A DNA stretch of 64,000 nt from Mimachlamys varia (lineage: Eukaryota; Mollusca; Bivalvia; Pectinida; Pectinidae), in NCBI GenBank assembly GCA_947623455.1, contig OX392527.1:48404401-48468400 (forward strand). Reading direction: 5' to 3'. The position numbers and the translations under genes were made by a program. This document shows positions 37,136 through 48,011 of the stretch, in pieces (positions within the stretch are counted from its first letter, which is position 1; each line of letters opens with the position of its first letter). The notes beneath the pieces are model-generated. The model did no database searches. It saw only the letters and a program-made list of their open reading frames with translations, and was not told the origin of the DNA.

Positions 37136-37849
37136 CTGAAAACAGAAATCGGTTGAAATACATGAATTGCATCTTTCATTATATCTAAGCAGATTAATAC
37201 CAAAGAGATTATCATCCATTCAGTCTCAAAACTTTTATACATGAAAAACAGAATAATATTCCAATTGACAATTTTTTCTTATCACCCACACATTTCCTTT
37301 TAATATTAGCCCACAAAATCTTCGCTTATTTAGCATCATTCTACAAAACCTTCATGAATGTTTCATCAAAGAGTGCGCATATTGATAAATTTTTCTTCAA
37401 AGATACTTGACGTTGCTTTTTTTTGGTCTGTGAGAGGTGATAATATTTGGCGAGTTCGAGCGTCAACTTTAGTGGCTGTAGTCTAACTATAGTATGATCG
37501 AACTCACTTTAGTTATGTGCTTTGCCAAGTGTATAGAAACGAGAGGTATACAGTGCGCATGTCTTGTAACTATACAACAAACTACCAATTTCCTTTAGTC
37601 GGACTAGAGCTAATAGCAGTCATCAGTGCATGTGTGATTTTTTGAAAGCAAGGCAGTGATTGTTAGATGTTTACTCGCATGTGTAAACATATTAGATGCA
37701 ACAGCCTGACTATAGTAAATAGCTCGAACTCGCCAAATATGAAAGAATGATTTCAAATTTTGTAACCATAAAGGAGGTTACAAAAAGATTGATACCCAAC
37801 ATTCTTGTTTTGAATAGATTTGTAATTCGAAAAAAAATCCCTGGCCTCA

Positions 37850-38480
37850 CTCATCCCAAGCACCCCTAGACCGTTCTAGATTCAGACATTGTAAAGTATT
37901 ATTTCCCAACCTGGAGCAGATACACCGTTCCAGATTCAGACATTGTAAAGTATTATTTCCCAACCTGGAGCAGATACACCGTTCCAGATTCAGACATTGT
38001 AAAGTATTATTTCCCAACCTGGAGCAGATACACCGTTCCAGATTCAGACATTGTAAAGTATTATTTCCCAACCTGGAGCAGATACACCGTTCCAGATTCA
38101 GACATTGTAAAGTATCATTTCCCAACCTGGAGCAGATACACCGTTCCAGATTCAGATATTGTAAAGTATTATTTCCCAACCTGGAGCAGATGCACCGTTC
38201 CAGATTCAGACATTGTAAAGTATTATTTCCCAACCTGGAACAGATACACCGTTCCAGATTCAGACATTGTAAAGTATTATTTCCCAACATGGAGCAGATA
38301 GACTGTTCCAGATTCAGACATTGTAAAGTATTATTTCCCAACCTGGAGCAGCTAGACCGTTCTAGATTCAGGTCTCACTCCCTGAAGCACCCCTAGACCG
38401 TTCTAGATTCAGGCCTCACTCCCCCGAAGCACCCCTAGACCGTTCTAGATTCAGACATTGTAAAGTATTATTTCCCAACC
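37850..38480. repeat. 54-bp minisatellite that repeats the exon 29 splice donor
   Basis: About nine contiguous copies (37860-38355) plus a tenth abutting exon 29. On the minus strand each unit reads CTGCTCCAG followed by GTTGGGAAATAATAC, the same bases as the exon 29 end and its donor. 54 is a multiple of three and the unit is open in one frame, which creates an artificial 18-residue repeat frame. Between 38355 and 38450 shorter, rearranged units occur. Confidence 0.93.
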
Positions 38481-38677
38481 TGGAGCAGAAGACCTGTCCA
38501 CAATTGCGACAGTGATGTCTGCGTTCTGCGAAGGAGAAGCGGACGTTGCACGTTGGACAGGTCTCCGCCCCATCATCCTTCAACCAATGGTCAGCTACTA
38601 CCTTTCCCGGCTGGTCAGTCACCGTCCAGCTGAATATCCGGCCCTTGGCATCACCAACATACACTGTCTTATGGTCT
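38480..38677 (-). CDS. WDFY3: WDFY3-like exon 29: last WD40 segment and FYVE start
   Basis: Encodes 'VYVGDAKGRIFSWTVTD' (end of the beta-propeller), then 'CPTCNVRFSFAERRHHCRNC' and 'GQVFCS', including the basic RHHCR signature of FYVE domains. Acceptor GATACCAG at 38678 and donor GTTGGG after 38480. The donor lacks the usual A at +3 and +4, and is copied many times in the following intron. FYVE domains of this class recruit the protein to PI3P-positive autophagic membranes. Confidence 0.93.
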
Positions 38678-38769
38678 CTGGTATCAAAAAAACAAATGGG
38701 TTACATGCAGCTTCAATACTATATCATCTCTTTAATCTATGGATTTTTTTGGTAATTTTCATCCCTTAT

Positions 38770-39022
38770 TTTATGTGTTTTTAGTGAGTTATCAGCTCTT
38801 AATTTATGTATTTTTTGTGAATAATCATCCCTAAATTTATGTATTTAAAGTGAATTATCATCCCTAAATTTATGTATTTTTAGTGAATTATCATCCCTTA
38901 ATTTTTGCATTTTTAGTGAATTATCACCACTTAAAAAAGATTTTTTTTTGTGAATAATCATCCCTAAATTTATGTATTTTCAGTGAATTATCACCACTTA
39001 ATTATGTATTTTTTTTGTGAGG
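38770..39022. repeat. About 36-bp tandem repeat in intron 28
   Basis: About seven units with the pattern 'TTTATGTATTTTTAGTGAAT' and 'TATCATCCCTAAA', variable T-run length. Not related to the neighbouring exon ends. Confidence 0.85.
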
Positions 39023-39271
39023 ACTCAAGACATGTTTCACAAGAGGGAATCCAACAATATGGAAATTATTTGGTATTTCACAAGTTCGAAAAGATGGCCT
39101 TGGTAACCATAGTGAAAACATTCTATAAAACCTGATAATCTGATAAAAAGTTTCTGCCGTGCTATAACAAAGAGTCTTGAATCTGCAGCAGTTTGAACAA
39201 GTCTACTGTGAAATGAATCCCTGAAAACGTTACGTATGACTTGTAGGTGAGGGCAGGATTCCTGGACTTAC

Positions 39272-39383
39272 TTTGATACTGCGATAGCTGTAACAGCTGC
39301 CGGATCCTTGTTGTCCTTTCGTTCGTAAGCTGTGTGCATTGTTAGCTTACTTCGGAAAACAAGCTGCCTTTGCCATCTAAAAC
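39272..39383 (-). CDS. WDFY3: WDFY3-like exon 28: WD40 region
   Basis: Encodes 'WQRQLVFRSKLTMHTAYE' and 'VTAIAVSK', the strand that re-enters the beta-propeller after the variable linker of ALFY proteins. Acceptor TTTTCCAG, donor GTAAGT; phases 1 and 2 agree with exons 27 and 29. Confidence 0.93.
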
Positions 39384-40013
39384 CTGGAAAATTGTCACAC
39401 GGCATATAAATCATGCAGTCTGGTTTAAAACTTCCATCATTAGAATTACTTCTCAATTTATTAAAATTTAAAAAACATTTTCACTTTACTGTTTTAATTT
39501 GAATTGTCAATGCTAAAAATTTACACTAATCTATACTATCTAGCTATTTTTCCCGAAGTTTTCTAAAAAGGTTTGGAGAAATCATTGAATGGCAGATCTT
39601 TCTAAATGGTGAAAGACTGGACTTTGTGTTGGTCTGTGTCAATCTGTCAGTAGATTTATCCCTTGTTTTATTTCATTTGCCTTCCCAAACCGTCACAAAC
39701 CATAGCCACTTGATTGTATTTTACATCAGTAATGGTCCACATTTCCAACAACAGACCTACCAGCATATCAAATATGACAGGAAAAAAAGATACAATCAAA
39801 GTACTGAAAGTACTGCAAGCTAAGGCGAAAAGGATTCATTTGTGCAACTAGTTATTGCCAGGTTTTTATGAATCTACATGATATAATTGTAAGATTAACG
39901 CCAATAACGTCCGCCAGAGGTCATCGTAGATATGTAAGATGAAGGACTAGTACACTAGCGATACGCTGTTGGTAGATATACCACCTTAGCCTGAAAATAT
40001 GTCCTTTGTTTAC

Positions 40014-40686
40014 CTTCTCGCAGTGCATTTCGTTTTCTAGGTTTTCTTTTCAGCAGATCTTCCATAGTTTTGGGTGAATTTTTCACTTCATTGTCTGTTA
40101 TGACCTCAAAGTCTGACGATGCCGACTTCGACAGAGTTGTCTCCTCTTTCTCGTCGCCTATCTTGAGGTCCGGATGACTCTGGCTGTAGTTGATCCCATC
40201 AACTGTAAGTGCGGAAAGACAAGGTTCAGACTGACTAGGTATCTGAGTATCACTAATGTTTGATTGGTACATGATGTCCAGTGCATCGAGGGCAGGGTCA
40301 ATCTCTGCCCCGTCCGTACTCCCTACATCGTCCGCGCGACACATATCACTGATGCTACTCGTAGTACTTATAACACTGCCGTCACGCTCTAAATCACAAC
40401 GTGAGTCCCGCAAGTGTGATGGAATGTGACTCTCACTCTCGGCCGATGACCCCATTTCTATTTCACGTGCTGTCAGGTCCGGGTCCTTGAAGTCCCGGAG
40501 TCTGTCCACGACAGCTCTAGCGTCACAGTAACTTGCACACGATTCTTTTCTGGACGTCTTTGGAATGTCGACCACTTCACTGCCCATTGCTTCAGCCTGC
40601 TCCTCCACAGGTGTAGCATCACATTTGTCCTCGTTCTTTTCACTTTTGTTCTCAATCGGCACTTGTACATGCTCAATAGACCACAT
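40014..40686 (-). CDS. WDFY3: WDFY3-like exon 27: WD40 repeat end and long disordered linker
   Basis: Begins 'MWSIEHVQVP', closing a WD repeat, then about 200 residues that are acidic, Ser-rich and low in hydrophobics, ending with a basic 'KRKPRKRNALRE'. The largest exon seen here. It replaces the linker that in vertebrate WDFY3 carries the LC3/GABARAP-interacting motif. Sequence similarity to vertebrates is lost across most of it, as expected for a disordered segment. Acceptor CTCACAG, donor GTAAAC. Confidence 0.88.
40099..40110 (-). other. Candidate LC3-interacting region (FEVI)
   Basis: Inside exon 27, 'SASSDFEVITDNE' fits the LIR pattern of an aromatic residue, two residues, then Ile/Leu/Val, with acidic and Ser residues around it. 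Vertebrate WDFY3 has its LIR in the same linker. Functional equivalence is inferred from pattern and position only. Confidence 0.5.
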
Positions 40687-40743
40687 CTGTGAGGGAGAAT
40701 GTTCAGAATAAGCTACAGTTCACAACTCTATTGCCTTAACAAA

Positions 40744-40812
40744 GTCATCCTGAAGACACATTTCAACTCTCTCAAATCAAAGGTTGGAATAGTTCATTAT
40801 GAAATCAGTTAA
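40744..40812. repeat. Palindromic short element (family P), copy 4
   Basis: Truncated or worn copy in intron 26: 'CCTGAAGACACATTT' and 'AAAGGTTGGAATAGTTCATT' are retained. Confidence 0.75.
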
Positions 40813-41024
40813 TGCATGTCCTGTGAAAATTTCAAAATATCAATTTTTTTGGTTACTCATCTTGATAAATTGATACTTATTAAATATGTATCAAGTTAAA
40901 TTTTTTCATCTTTTCAATCTTTTAGAAAATATAAAGACCACTTTCAATCCCTGTAAGGTATGTACCAGCAGGACTCTAAATTGTTGCGAGAGAGTATAAT
41001 GATTGAAGTGTGACCACTACTTAC

Positions 41025-41084
41025 CCTAACAACTCCATCACTGCTTCCGGTCATAATGACGTTACGACTGTCCCACTCGATAAT
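41025..41084 (-). CDS. WDFY3: WDFY3-like exon 26: WD40 repeat
   Basis: A 20-codon exon: 'IIEWDSRNVIMTGSSDGVVR'. Acceptor TTTGACAG, donor GTAAGT, phase 0 to 0. Continues into 'MWSIEH' of exon 27 to complete a repeat. Confidence 0.92.
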
Positions 41085-41433
41085 CTGTCAAACAGTAATT
41101 GATGAAAGAAAATGGGAAGAGATAAAAGGGGAAACAAAACGTCTTTAAGCATATACAAAGATCATTATCAAGATATGAAATTGTCATTCTAGTCCAATAC
41201 TGTAATACATCAATACGAAATAGTGAATATATGTTACTTAACATGAAAAGTTGTTGAAATTTCGAGACACACTTTAATCAGATCTTGTAAAGTTCACTCC
41301 AATACTTTGAATCTTTTACATTTTTTGTCTCATTTTCTTCTGATGAAATCAATCTAACTGGAAACTTTGGAGACCCAATCCCTTTGCTTGTAGCCTAATT
41401 ATATCAGTATGTGTATGATCTGTTACCTGGGAC

Positions 41434-41484
41434 ATGGCGAGACAAAGGATTTGTTAACTGCAGAGGGTAGCCATGCATTGGTAT
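41434..41484. repeat. Copy of the exon 25 end and donor in intron 25
   Basis: 41434-41480 repeats 41508-41555 with few differences ('CTGGGACATGGCGAGACAAA' in both). The copy carries the last coding bases of exon 25 and its splice donor 74 bp further downstream in the transcript. Confidence 0.9.
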
Positions 41485-41510
41485 ATAAGTAATGAGGAAA
41501 GCTTGATTAC

Positions 41511-41633
41511 CTGGGACATGGCGAGACAAAGGATCTGTTGACTGCGGAGAGTAGCTGTATTAACACAGGCAATCTCCTCCCCGTTGATGGACCAGACGTA
41601 AAGATAAGTGCCGGCACAGCTTGCAATGTCTCC
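41511..41633 (-). CDS. WDFY3: WDFY3-like exon 25: WD40 repeat
   Basis: Encodes 'GDIASCAGTYLYVWSING' followed by 'SQQILCLAMSQ'. Acceptor TTTCCAG, donor GTAATC, phase 0. The donor region is duplicated just downstream (41434-41484). Confidence 0.93.
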
Positions 41634-42201
41634 CTGGAAAGATAAGGTTCTGCTTCAGTGAACGCACAAAATATGGCATATATAATTTCAAATCTATAAA
41701 AGAGAATTATCCCTTTATTTAATTTTCAAGCAAGGATATTCCTGATGTGAAGACAATAATGAGGGATGAGGATACCAGGGAGGCATAATGTAATTGACAA
41801 TATATATGAGGAGTATAGTGGGCCCTGGGGAAAAAATCTTGGTGTAACAGTTGCACTCACCTCCTGATATTTTTTTCTCAAATAGGTAGGGAATTTGTCA
41901 AAGTCAAATAGTAAGCAAGTTTATCTGAAAATGCACCTTGTTCATGAATGGTAGAAAATCAATAGCATTTTGAGAAGCCTTCAGGAGACCAATTTAGAAT
42001 CAAGTCTGTTTGAGGAATCATAGCTTGATTAAGTGTCTGATTATTGATAGTAATACTTCATGCCTATCAGTCAGTGTATTGATATATTTCAGAATATGTC
42101 AACTACACCTTGCAACCTGGTGTTTAAAACTGATAAAAACAGAGATGTTTGAGTGATCAAAAATTGGACAAATTACAGGGAGGTTTTTTTTCCCAATGTA
42201 C

Positions 42202-42435
42202 CGTAAGTTCGTTGATACAGACGGCGGCCACGGGTGCGGAATGTCCTCGTAGCTGTCGGACATACAGGAGGCGACTGAGGTCCCAAATGATACAGCAGCG
42301 ATCACGAGACCCGCTGACGATCACGTTGTAAGCCTGAGACGAAGCCAGACAAGTCACTGTCTCCAGGTGACCAAACAATGGCTGTTTTAGTACCACCTTC
42401 TTCTCCTTGGGTCGGTTCTCCCACACATTTACAAC
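42202..42435 (-). CDS. WDFY3: WDFY3-like exon 24: WD40 repeats
   Basis: Contains 'VVNVWENRPKE', 'FGHLETVTCLASSQAY', 'IVSGSRDRCCIIWDLSRL' and 'QLRGHSAPVAAVCINELT': GH and WD dipeptides at normal spacing for two propeller blades. Acceptor TTGACAG, donor GTACAT (weak), 78 codons in phase 0. Confidence 0.95.
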
Positions 42436-42862
42436 CTGTCAATACAGGCAGCAACGTAAAAGTATCTAAAACCCAATTTACTTTACAGGAGTGTGGATTT
42501 ACAGGATATCCTTTTTCTCCATCTTCCTCGCCTGTAATATTCTTTTATAAATACCATTGAATAATTTGTTATTTATCTGCATAATTTATATGTTTATTTA
42601 CTAACAGTCCATTTACAAAGATCCAGAAATTTTAAAACATTTTTCCAGCATGATCCTAACTTAACATATTTTCATGGTCATAACCTTTCCGCACACTGTT
42701 CAAGTTAAAAGATCCTGGGCCTGCCATATAAAAAGTGTAAAACAGCAAGAAATCTATTCTGCAAGTAAAAAGATTATTGTGTCTGTGAATTTATGCAAGA
42801 TTCAACAATTAAGGAGAAGTAGTTTTATATTACTTTATCTGCAATCAACATTTAATACTTAC

Positions 42863-42955
42863 ACAACTGGTGCCACCTGTGATAAAGATTTTGGCATTAG
42901 GACAGGTGGAACACAGAATCTCCCCATTGTCTAGTGACTCGTACACACTGATGGC
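42863..42955 (-). CDS. WDFY3: WDFY3-like exon 23: WD40 start
   Basis: Encodes 'AISVYESLDNGEILCSTCPN' and 'AKIFITGGTSC', a propeller strand leading to the 'VVNVWEN' of exon 24. Acceptor GTTGACAG, donor GTAAGT, phase 0. Confidence 0.92.
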
Positions 42956-43314
42956 CTGTCAACGAAATAAACAATACTTATCATAACATTGCAAACAATA
43001 TATATCACAGTAGTCAACTTGCATCCTATCAATAGCACCAAATTATGTATCACTATGGTATACAATGAGATTTTTACAAAGTTGCTAGAATGACGTTTTC
43101 TAACAATAGTATTTGCAGGTGATACACTCATACCTTATAGCAATGCCCCTCCCCCCTTCTCTTTTTTTCTTTTCTTTTCACACAATAGGTTGGGTGCCCA
43201 GTAATAAGCCCATCCCTTATTTTCAAGTTTGCTGACACCAACAAAAGGTACAAGTCACCTTTATCTGCCTTTTACACTCTGAAACAAGGCTTTTTCCTGC
43301 CTGACGATACCTAC

Positions 43315-43469
43315 CTTTTCTGACTCATAATTTCCAATCCGAACACTTTGATCTGCAAACCCCCAGGCCAGGTATCGGTTGTAAACGGGAGGGATGAGGA
43401 CTTTATTCTGCTCCACGGCCAGGACATACTTCTCATGTTGTATGATTTGGCCTACAGCACTCTTCAACT
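43315..43469 (-). CDS. WDFY3: WDFY3-like exon 22: BEACH-to-WD40 linker
   Basis: Encodes 'YVLAVEQNKVLIPPVYNRYL' and 'AWGFADQSVRIGNYESEK', the typical ALFY segment entering the propeller. Acceptor TTTTGTAG, donor GTAGGT. The acceptor and upstream intron sequence are tandemly duplicated. Confidence 0.94.
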
Positions 43470-43705
43470 CTACAAAAAACAAAAAAATTTACTTCATATA
43501 ATATATATATTATCATTTCTGTTATTCATCACAACGGTTTGAATCTTCAACTCTACAAAAAACAAAAACATTTACTTTTATATATCATTTCTCTTATTCA
43601 GCACAATGGTTTGAATCTTTTCTTTTCAATGATATAAGAAATACATATTCTACTATGTTATATTTTCTTTTCAATGATATAAGGAATACATATTTTACTA
43701 TAGTT
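43461..43705. repeat. Tandem duplications upstream of exon 22 (acceptor side)
   Basis: The block 'TCTTCAACTCTACAAAAAAC' through 'GGTTTGAATC' is present at 43461-43541 and about 43542-43619, so the exon 22 acceptor and its first bases exist twice. A second duplicated pair ('TTCTTTTCAATGATATAAG') follows at about 43619-43660 and 43667-43700. Confidence 0.85.
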
Positions 43706-44347
43706 ACATTCACCCTACTGGTTGAACCACTTGAACCTGAGTGAAAACACCAGACACAGATTTGGACCGAGGTTGACCTCTGGAAAATCTGGCACGTGTG
43801 GTTTGAGGGGTCCAGACATACCTGTCTGAAACTAAATTGCTGACTATTGCTAGTTTCTTGAACAATGTGAGTCCAGGTGAAGATGTAAAGATACGTTATA
43901 TAATTTAGTGACCTTGTGAAATAATAGCATTTTATTCTTGATATGCTTACGGCTATTTCAATAAAATATCTACCTTACCCCAAGATGCCAAAATAAATCA
44001 CTTTTATCCATGGTTGAATTTCCTTCCTATTACTACTATCGTATGTGATTTATTAAATAAATTATATGGGTGGTACTATCCCCCTAAACAAAACTTGGAG
44101 TACTGGGGTGGGGTAGATGTTTTACTGGAATAGTCCTTAAAATTACTCCTCCAAAACTGTGGATTTTTAGCTCTGCCTATGGTTCGGTCCAAGTGCGTTC
44201 GTTTACCGTGTCATATTTCTGTGACTCCTGTGTTGTTTGAACCTGTAGCGTGAATGTACCTAATGTTATTTTTTCTAGTCAATGATAATTATAAGGAACA
44301 CATATTGTACTATGTTTCTACTATTTCAACTGATAGTAGTACTGTAC

Positions 44348-44492
44348 CTTTTATAGTCTGTTTTGTAGGTCGGAGATTGTCGACATTGTGGAAAAATAAT
44401 TTCTCCGCCATTGCTGCCGGTATAGATCCCATGGGAATCGGGTCCAACAGTTTAATATTTAGGCGCTTCTGTGGATGAGGCCTCTTAAACAA
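44348..44492 (-). CDS. WDFY3: WDFY3-like exon 21: after the BEACH core
   Basis: Encodes 'LFKRPHPQKRLNIKLL' and 'AEKLFFHNVDNLRPTKQTIK'. In the family this follows the 'FGQIPKQ' motif of BEACH directly, and the phase-0 junction with exon 20 gives that order. Acceptor TGTTACAG, donor GTACAG. Confidence 0.93.
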
Positions 44493-45611
44493 CTGTAACA
44501 AATGAAGTTGATACCATTTATCAATAATATGAGAACATCACATTTAATATCAAATAATGATCATTCCTTTTAAGAAATATTCCAATTTGAATAAAAACAT
44601 CTTGATTTAAGAAGCAACTTGCATGTGGGATTAAAAAAATTCATAGAAAGTTACTTGTTGAATTTTTTAGGCTCCTGCTCGTCATGCTGAGGAAAAAATG
44701 TGTAGATTTTATGTCATATACAGTACGCTTCAGGTGATATGGTAGTCAAACGCGCGCGGAGCGACAATCCCGCTCACCTGTCGCTCGTAGCCGCGGGATG
44801 ACCACAGACGAGACTCCGGCCGTCCAGGTAAGATCCGCTGGCCTTAGCCCCCCGCGACTATCCCGTGGTCATGGGTGATGGGGATTAACTTTGGTCAGAA
44901 ATTAGGCCTACAGTGTACTGAAACTTGTACGATGTTCAATGCCGGAAATATGATCGACAAACGTATCGTAACAGAAAGCGCTAACTGAATTTGGCGGACG
45001 GAAAAGAAATAACGTTAACGCTATCAAATATGTACTGTACTGTAGGCTAACTGTCTGTAATCCCTGGGAAACAAACATTCTGTAATGAACTGGACGACTG
45101 TAAACAAATGAATTTCACAAGAAAATTCTCCATTCATCTTTACGATAAAATACCATTACGTTTCGTCAATGCCGTGGTTTCGTGATGGTTCTACCCCAAA
45201 ATAGACAGTGTACCTGATACGCAGGTGTCGATCAGCTCCACTAGATTACACGATTCTACTTCGAATAATGCAATATTATTGCATCTTTATGATTATTCAC
45301 ATTAACATTATCTGTTTTTCCGTGTACACCATGTCAAAAGTTCTCAAAACTTACCGATCAACATGTATTTTTAACCCGTGACATCTACCGGGGCTGACAA
45401 TTTCTTGTCGGTTGCATTCTGAATGATTGGTTGGTTTGAAATGTCAATCACACCTGAACACAGTAGCCCTCGTGACATAATGGGCGGAGCTTACGCAATG
45501 CACCGCATCCTGTGACTGAACTAGATGATGGACCGTGTTGTCGAGGTGCCATTCAATTAATTTATATTTGTGTTTAAAAATAACGACGGTCACATTGCGT
45601 AATGACAGTAA

Positions 45612-46022
45612 CGTGCCATAAGTCTTTCAATTTTTTTTTATTTTGCTATCTATTCTTGGTATTTCCAACTTTTTTCAATGAATTTTCCTGACTTCGTTTA
45701 TGGATGGATTTTGACAATATTTTGTTATTTGGTACAGAAATATACAAGGTTTACTCTCATAATATTTATTTAATTTTCCGTTGTGTATTGATGGAGCTAT
45801 ACAGAATTATCTACACTGCTAATTTCCGTGTGACACCATTTCTCTATATAACGTTACCAAAATGATGAAAATATTATGAGATGAAACAGTAAACAATTCT
45901 CTATAAGTACACAAAATTTCATTAAAAATGATCCCGAAACGAAGTCAGGAAAATTCATTGAAAAAAGTTGGAAATACAAAGGATATATAGCAAAATAAAA
46001 AAATTGAAAGACTTATGGCACG
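45612..46022. mobile_element. 411-bp hairpin element with about 85-bp near-perfect arms
   Basis: 45612-45696 is the inverted repeat of about 45938-46022 ('GAATTTTCCTGACTTCGTTT' against 'AAACGAAGTCAGGAAAATTC'). Flanking TAA on each side (45609-45611, 46023-46025) fits a 3-bp TWA target duplication as made by PIF/Harbinger elements. Family assignment is tentative. Nested inside the 44721-49166 region. Confidence 0.85.
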
Positions 46023-46033
46023 TAATTGTATGT

Positions 46034-46340
46034 ATATTATCAGGGACGTTATATACGTCCCTGATATTATTGATTATAAGTGGCAGTCTGCAGTTGATTT
46101 ATATAATTATTTTAGCTATAACGTTGACTTCCATTACATGGACTTATTTCCTGTTACGCATAAATCGGAAACAGAAAGTATTACCTAATCGTAACTGTCG
46201 TCAACGATTATAGGTAATTCCTGGATTTGGTGTAGTTTGTTGAAAAATATAAAATTTAGGTAATATTCCCTGGCAATTGGTCCAGTTTGTGTTTAAAGCT
46301 TTTACAATAGCACGGACTTGGATTATCTAAGTCCGTGACA
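46034..46340. repeat. Two short perfect hairpins
   Basis: About 46040-46067: 'ATCAGGGACGT' against 'ACGTCCCTGAT'. About 46311-46338: 'CACGGACTT' against 'AAGTCCGTG'. Purpose unknown. Confidence 0.7.
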
Positions 46341-47192
46341 ATAGGAAATACACTTATACTAGAATCATATAAACCAGGGACGCATACATTCCTGTATAAA
46401 CTAACAGCATCAAACCAACTACGTTTTGAAAGTTAACTGTAATGTAAGCTTTGTTTGATATACATGTATCCGTATTTCTTTACGTGTGGTAAAAATTATA
46501 TAGCAAAAAAGTTACAGACACGTACAGTATATCGTCCAACGAAAGGCCGTAAGGTCTCAATAACGGACGTACAACCATCGAAATCACTACGACACAGTAT
46601 TAAAGTCAAAATGAATCAAATCTTGGGTTTTATTTTTCTAATACATGTACTCCAGTTTATATTTTGTATATATTTATGATAACGTTAAATGTGGCTAAGA
46701 AGAGCCAGTGCCGGTCGCTTGATTTTTTCACGAATCTGTCGATGTAATTTATAATACCAGCTGACAAAAGTTCAAAATGACTGTGAGAATTTGATCACGA
46801 GAATTTTTTTACCAGACTTAATTGTAAAGCAAATCTATATTTCATCAGTACGAAATAAAATGTTCCAATAATCATTATCTACACCAGGCATATCTGCATC
46901 TCCAAGTTGATCTTTCAATGTCAGCATTCCATTCCACATTTTACTATAAACTTCATTTCTCCCGTTTATAAAATTTATTACAAATGCAACAGGAATTCGG
47001 ACACAACTGTTGAAACTTCACTTGTGTTCAATACGCAAGCTTCCGTATTCTATGTGTAATTAGTAGCTGTTATCACAAAGTTGAGATTCGTTAGTTGTTT
47101 CTAACTGTACAAGTATCGACACGGACTTGGATAGATAATTTCCCGTGCTGTCGACGATAATAATTGTACAATGAAGTACAAATGAACAAAGG

Positions 47193-47278
47193 TCATTCCC
47201 CCCTGAACTTTCATAATGAACTGTTCCAACCATTCAACCAGACCAGTTCAAGTGTGTCTTCATGAGTGAATGAGTTAA
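47193..47278. repeat. Palindromic short element (family P), copy 5, inverted
   Basis: Read in the opposite orientation: 'CCCCTGAACTTTCATAATGA' at the left, 'GTGTGTCTTCATGAGTGAAT' at the right. Confidence 0.75.
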
Positions 47279-47867
47279 GGGTCGACAATTTTACGACATC
47301 ATATGGTAATTATTACAGTCCATTTTCGCCACACCTGTACGGGATATACACCCCAGGGCAAGTTTCACACCTGTTTCCTGGGGGTTGTTAAAACTGTGTA
47401 GTAGTTGATACTGTCCATTGTGTCAAACTGTTTTGATTGACAGGTGTTACGCACAGGTGACCCCCCCCCCCCCCTTTCTGTTAAATGCAAACAGTTTTAA
47501 GATCTTAAGCGACTGCCAGGTGAGAGAAACTACGGTCAACAGTTAATTGTACGGTGCCTGTATAAAACAATTTACTATCGTGTGTATTGTCTGAAAACAA
47601 TGTTTGACGATAGGTGAAGGGCAAAGGGAGTGAGGGGTACCGGGCTCAGCAATTTCCCGTGTTTTGTTGCAATTTTGCTTTTAGAAAAAAAATTTGATTT
47701 TTTTTTATAATGGTACGTACACAAAAAAAGTTTGGATTAAAATACACGTATCTTTTTTTTCCATTCATCAGAATATAATGTGTTTTTTTTTATTGTGTAT
47801 AGAGCATTTCGTATCTGCAAGATGAAATAATAAATGGAAACGATTAGCGAGATTTGATCTTTTGATA

Positions 47868-48011
47868 ACAGGCACCTGAGAATTTGTTACAGCTAGTTTT
47901 GGACCTTTAGCCGGTGTTTAGAGTATTTTATCGAAAATTTGACCTAAACCTCTCAAACATGTAAAATTTATACGTCCAAAACTAGCTGTAACAAATTCTC
48001 AGGTCCCTGTG
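47868..48011. mobile_element. 144-bp palindromic MITE
   Basis: 'GAGAATTTGTTACAGCTAGT' at the left arm and its reverse complement at the right arm, each arm about 36 bp with one or two mismatches. The right arm is also found at 2885-2922. No ORF. Confidence 0.88.

Noticed and set aside
37847..38341. A 164-codon minus-strand frame with 18-residue repeats
   Set aside because: It is the translation of the 54-bp minisatellite in intron 29; the period being divisible by three keeps the frame open. No independent gene.
37850..38480. Regular repeats resembling a CRISPR array
   Set aside because: The repeats are contiguous with no unique spacers, and the host is an animal genome with introns.
40473..40676. 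67-codon minus-strand frame inside exon 27
   Set aside because: Shadow frame of the WDFY3-like linker exon, which is fixed by phases on both sides.
45360..45570. Alternative promoter and 5' exon of WDFY3 (donor GTAAGT after 'ACATGTTGATCG', CCAAT-like boxes)
   Set aside because: Joining it to exon 21 gives a stop after a few codons, and it lies inside a probable mobile element. No support beyond one good donor.
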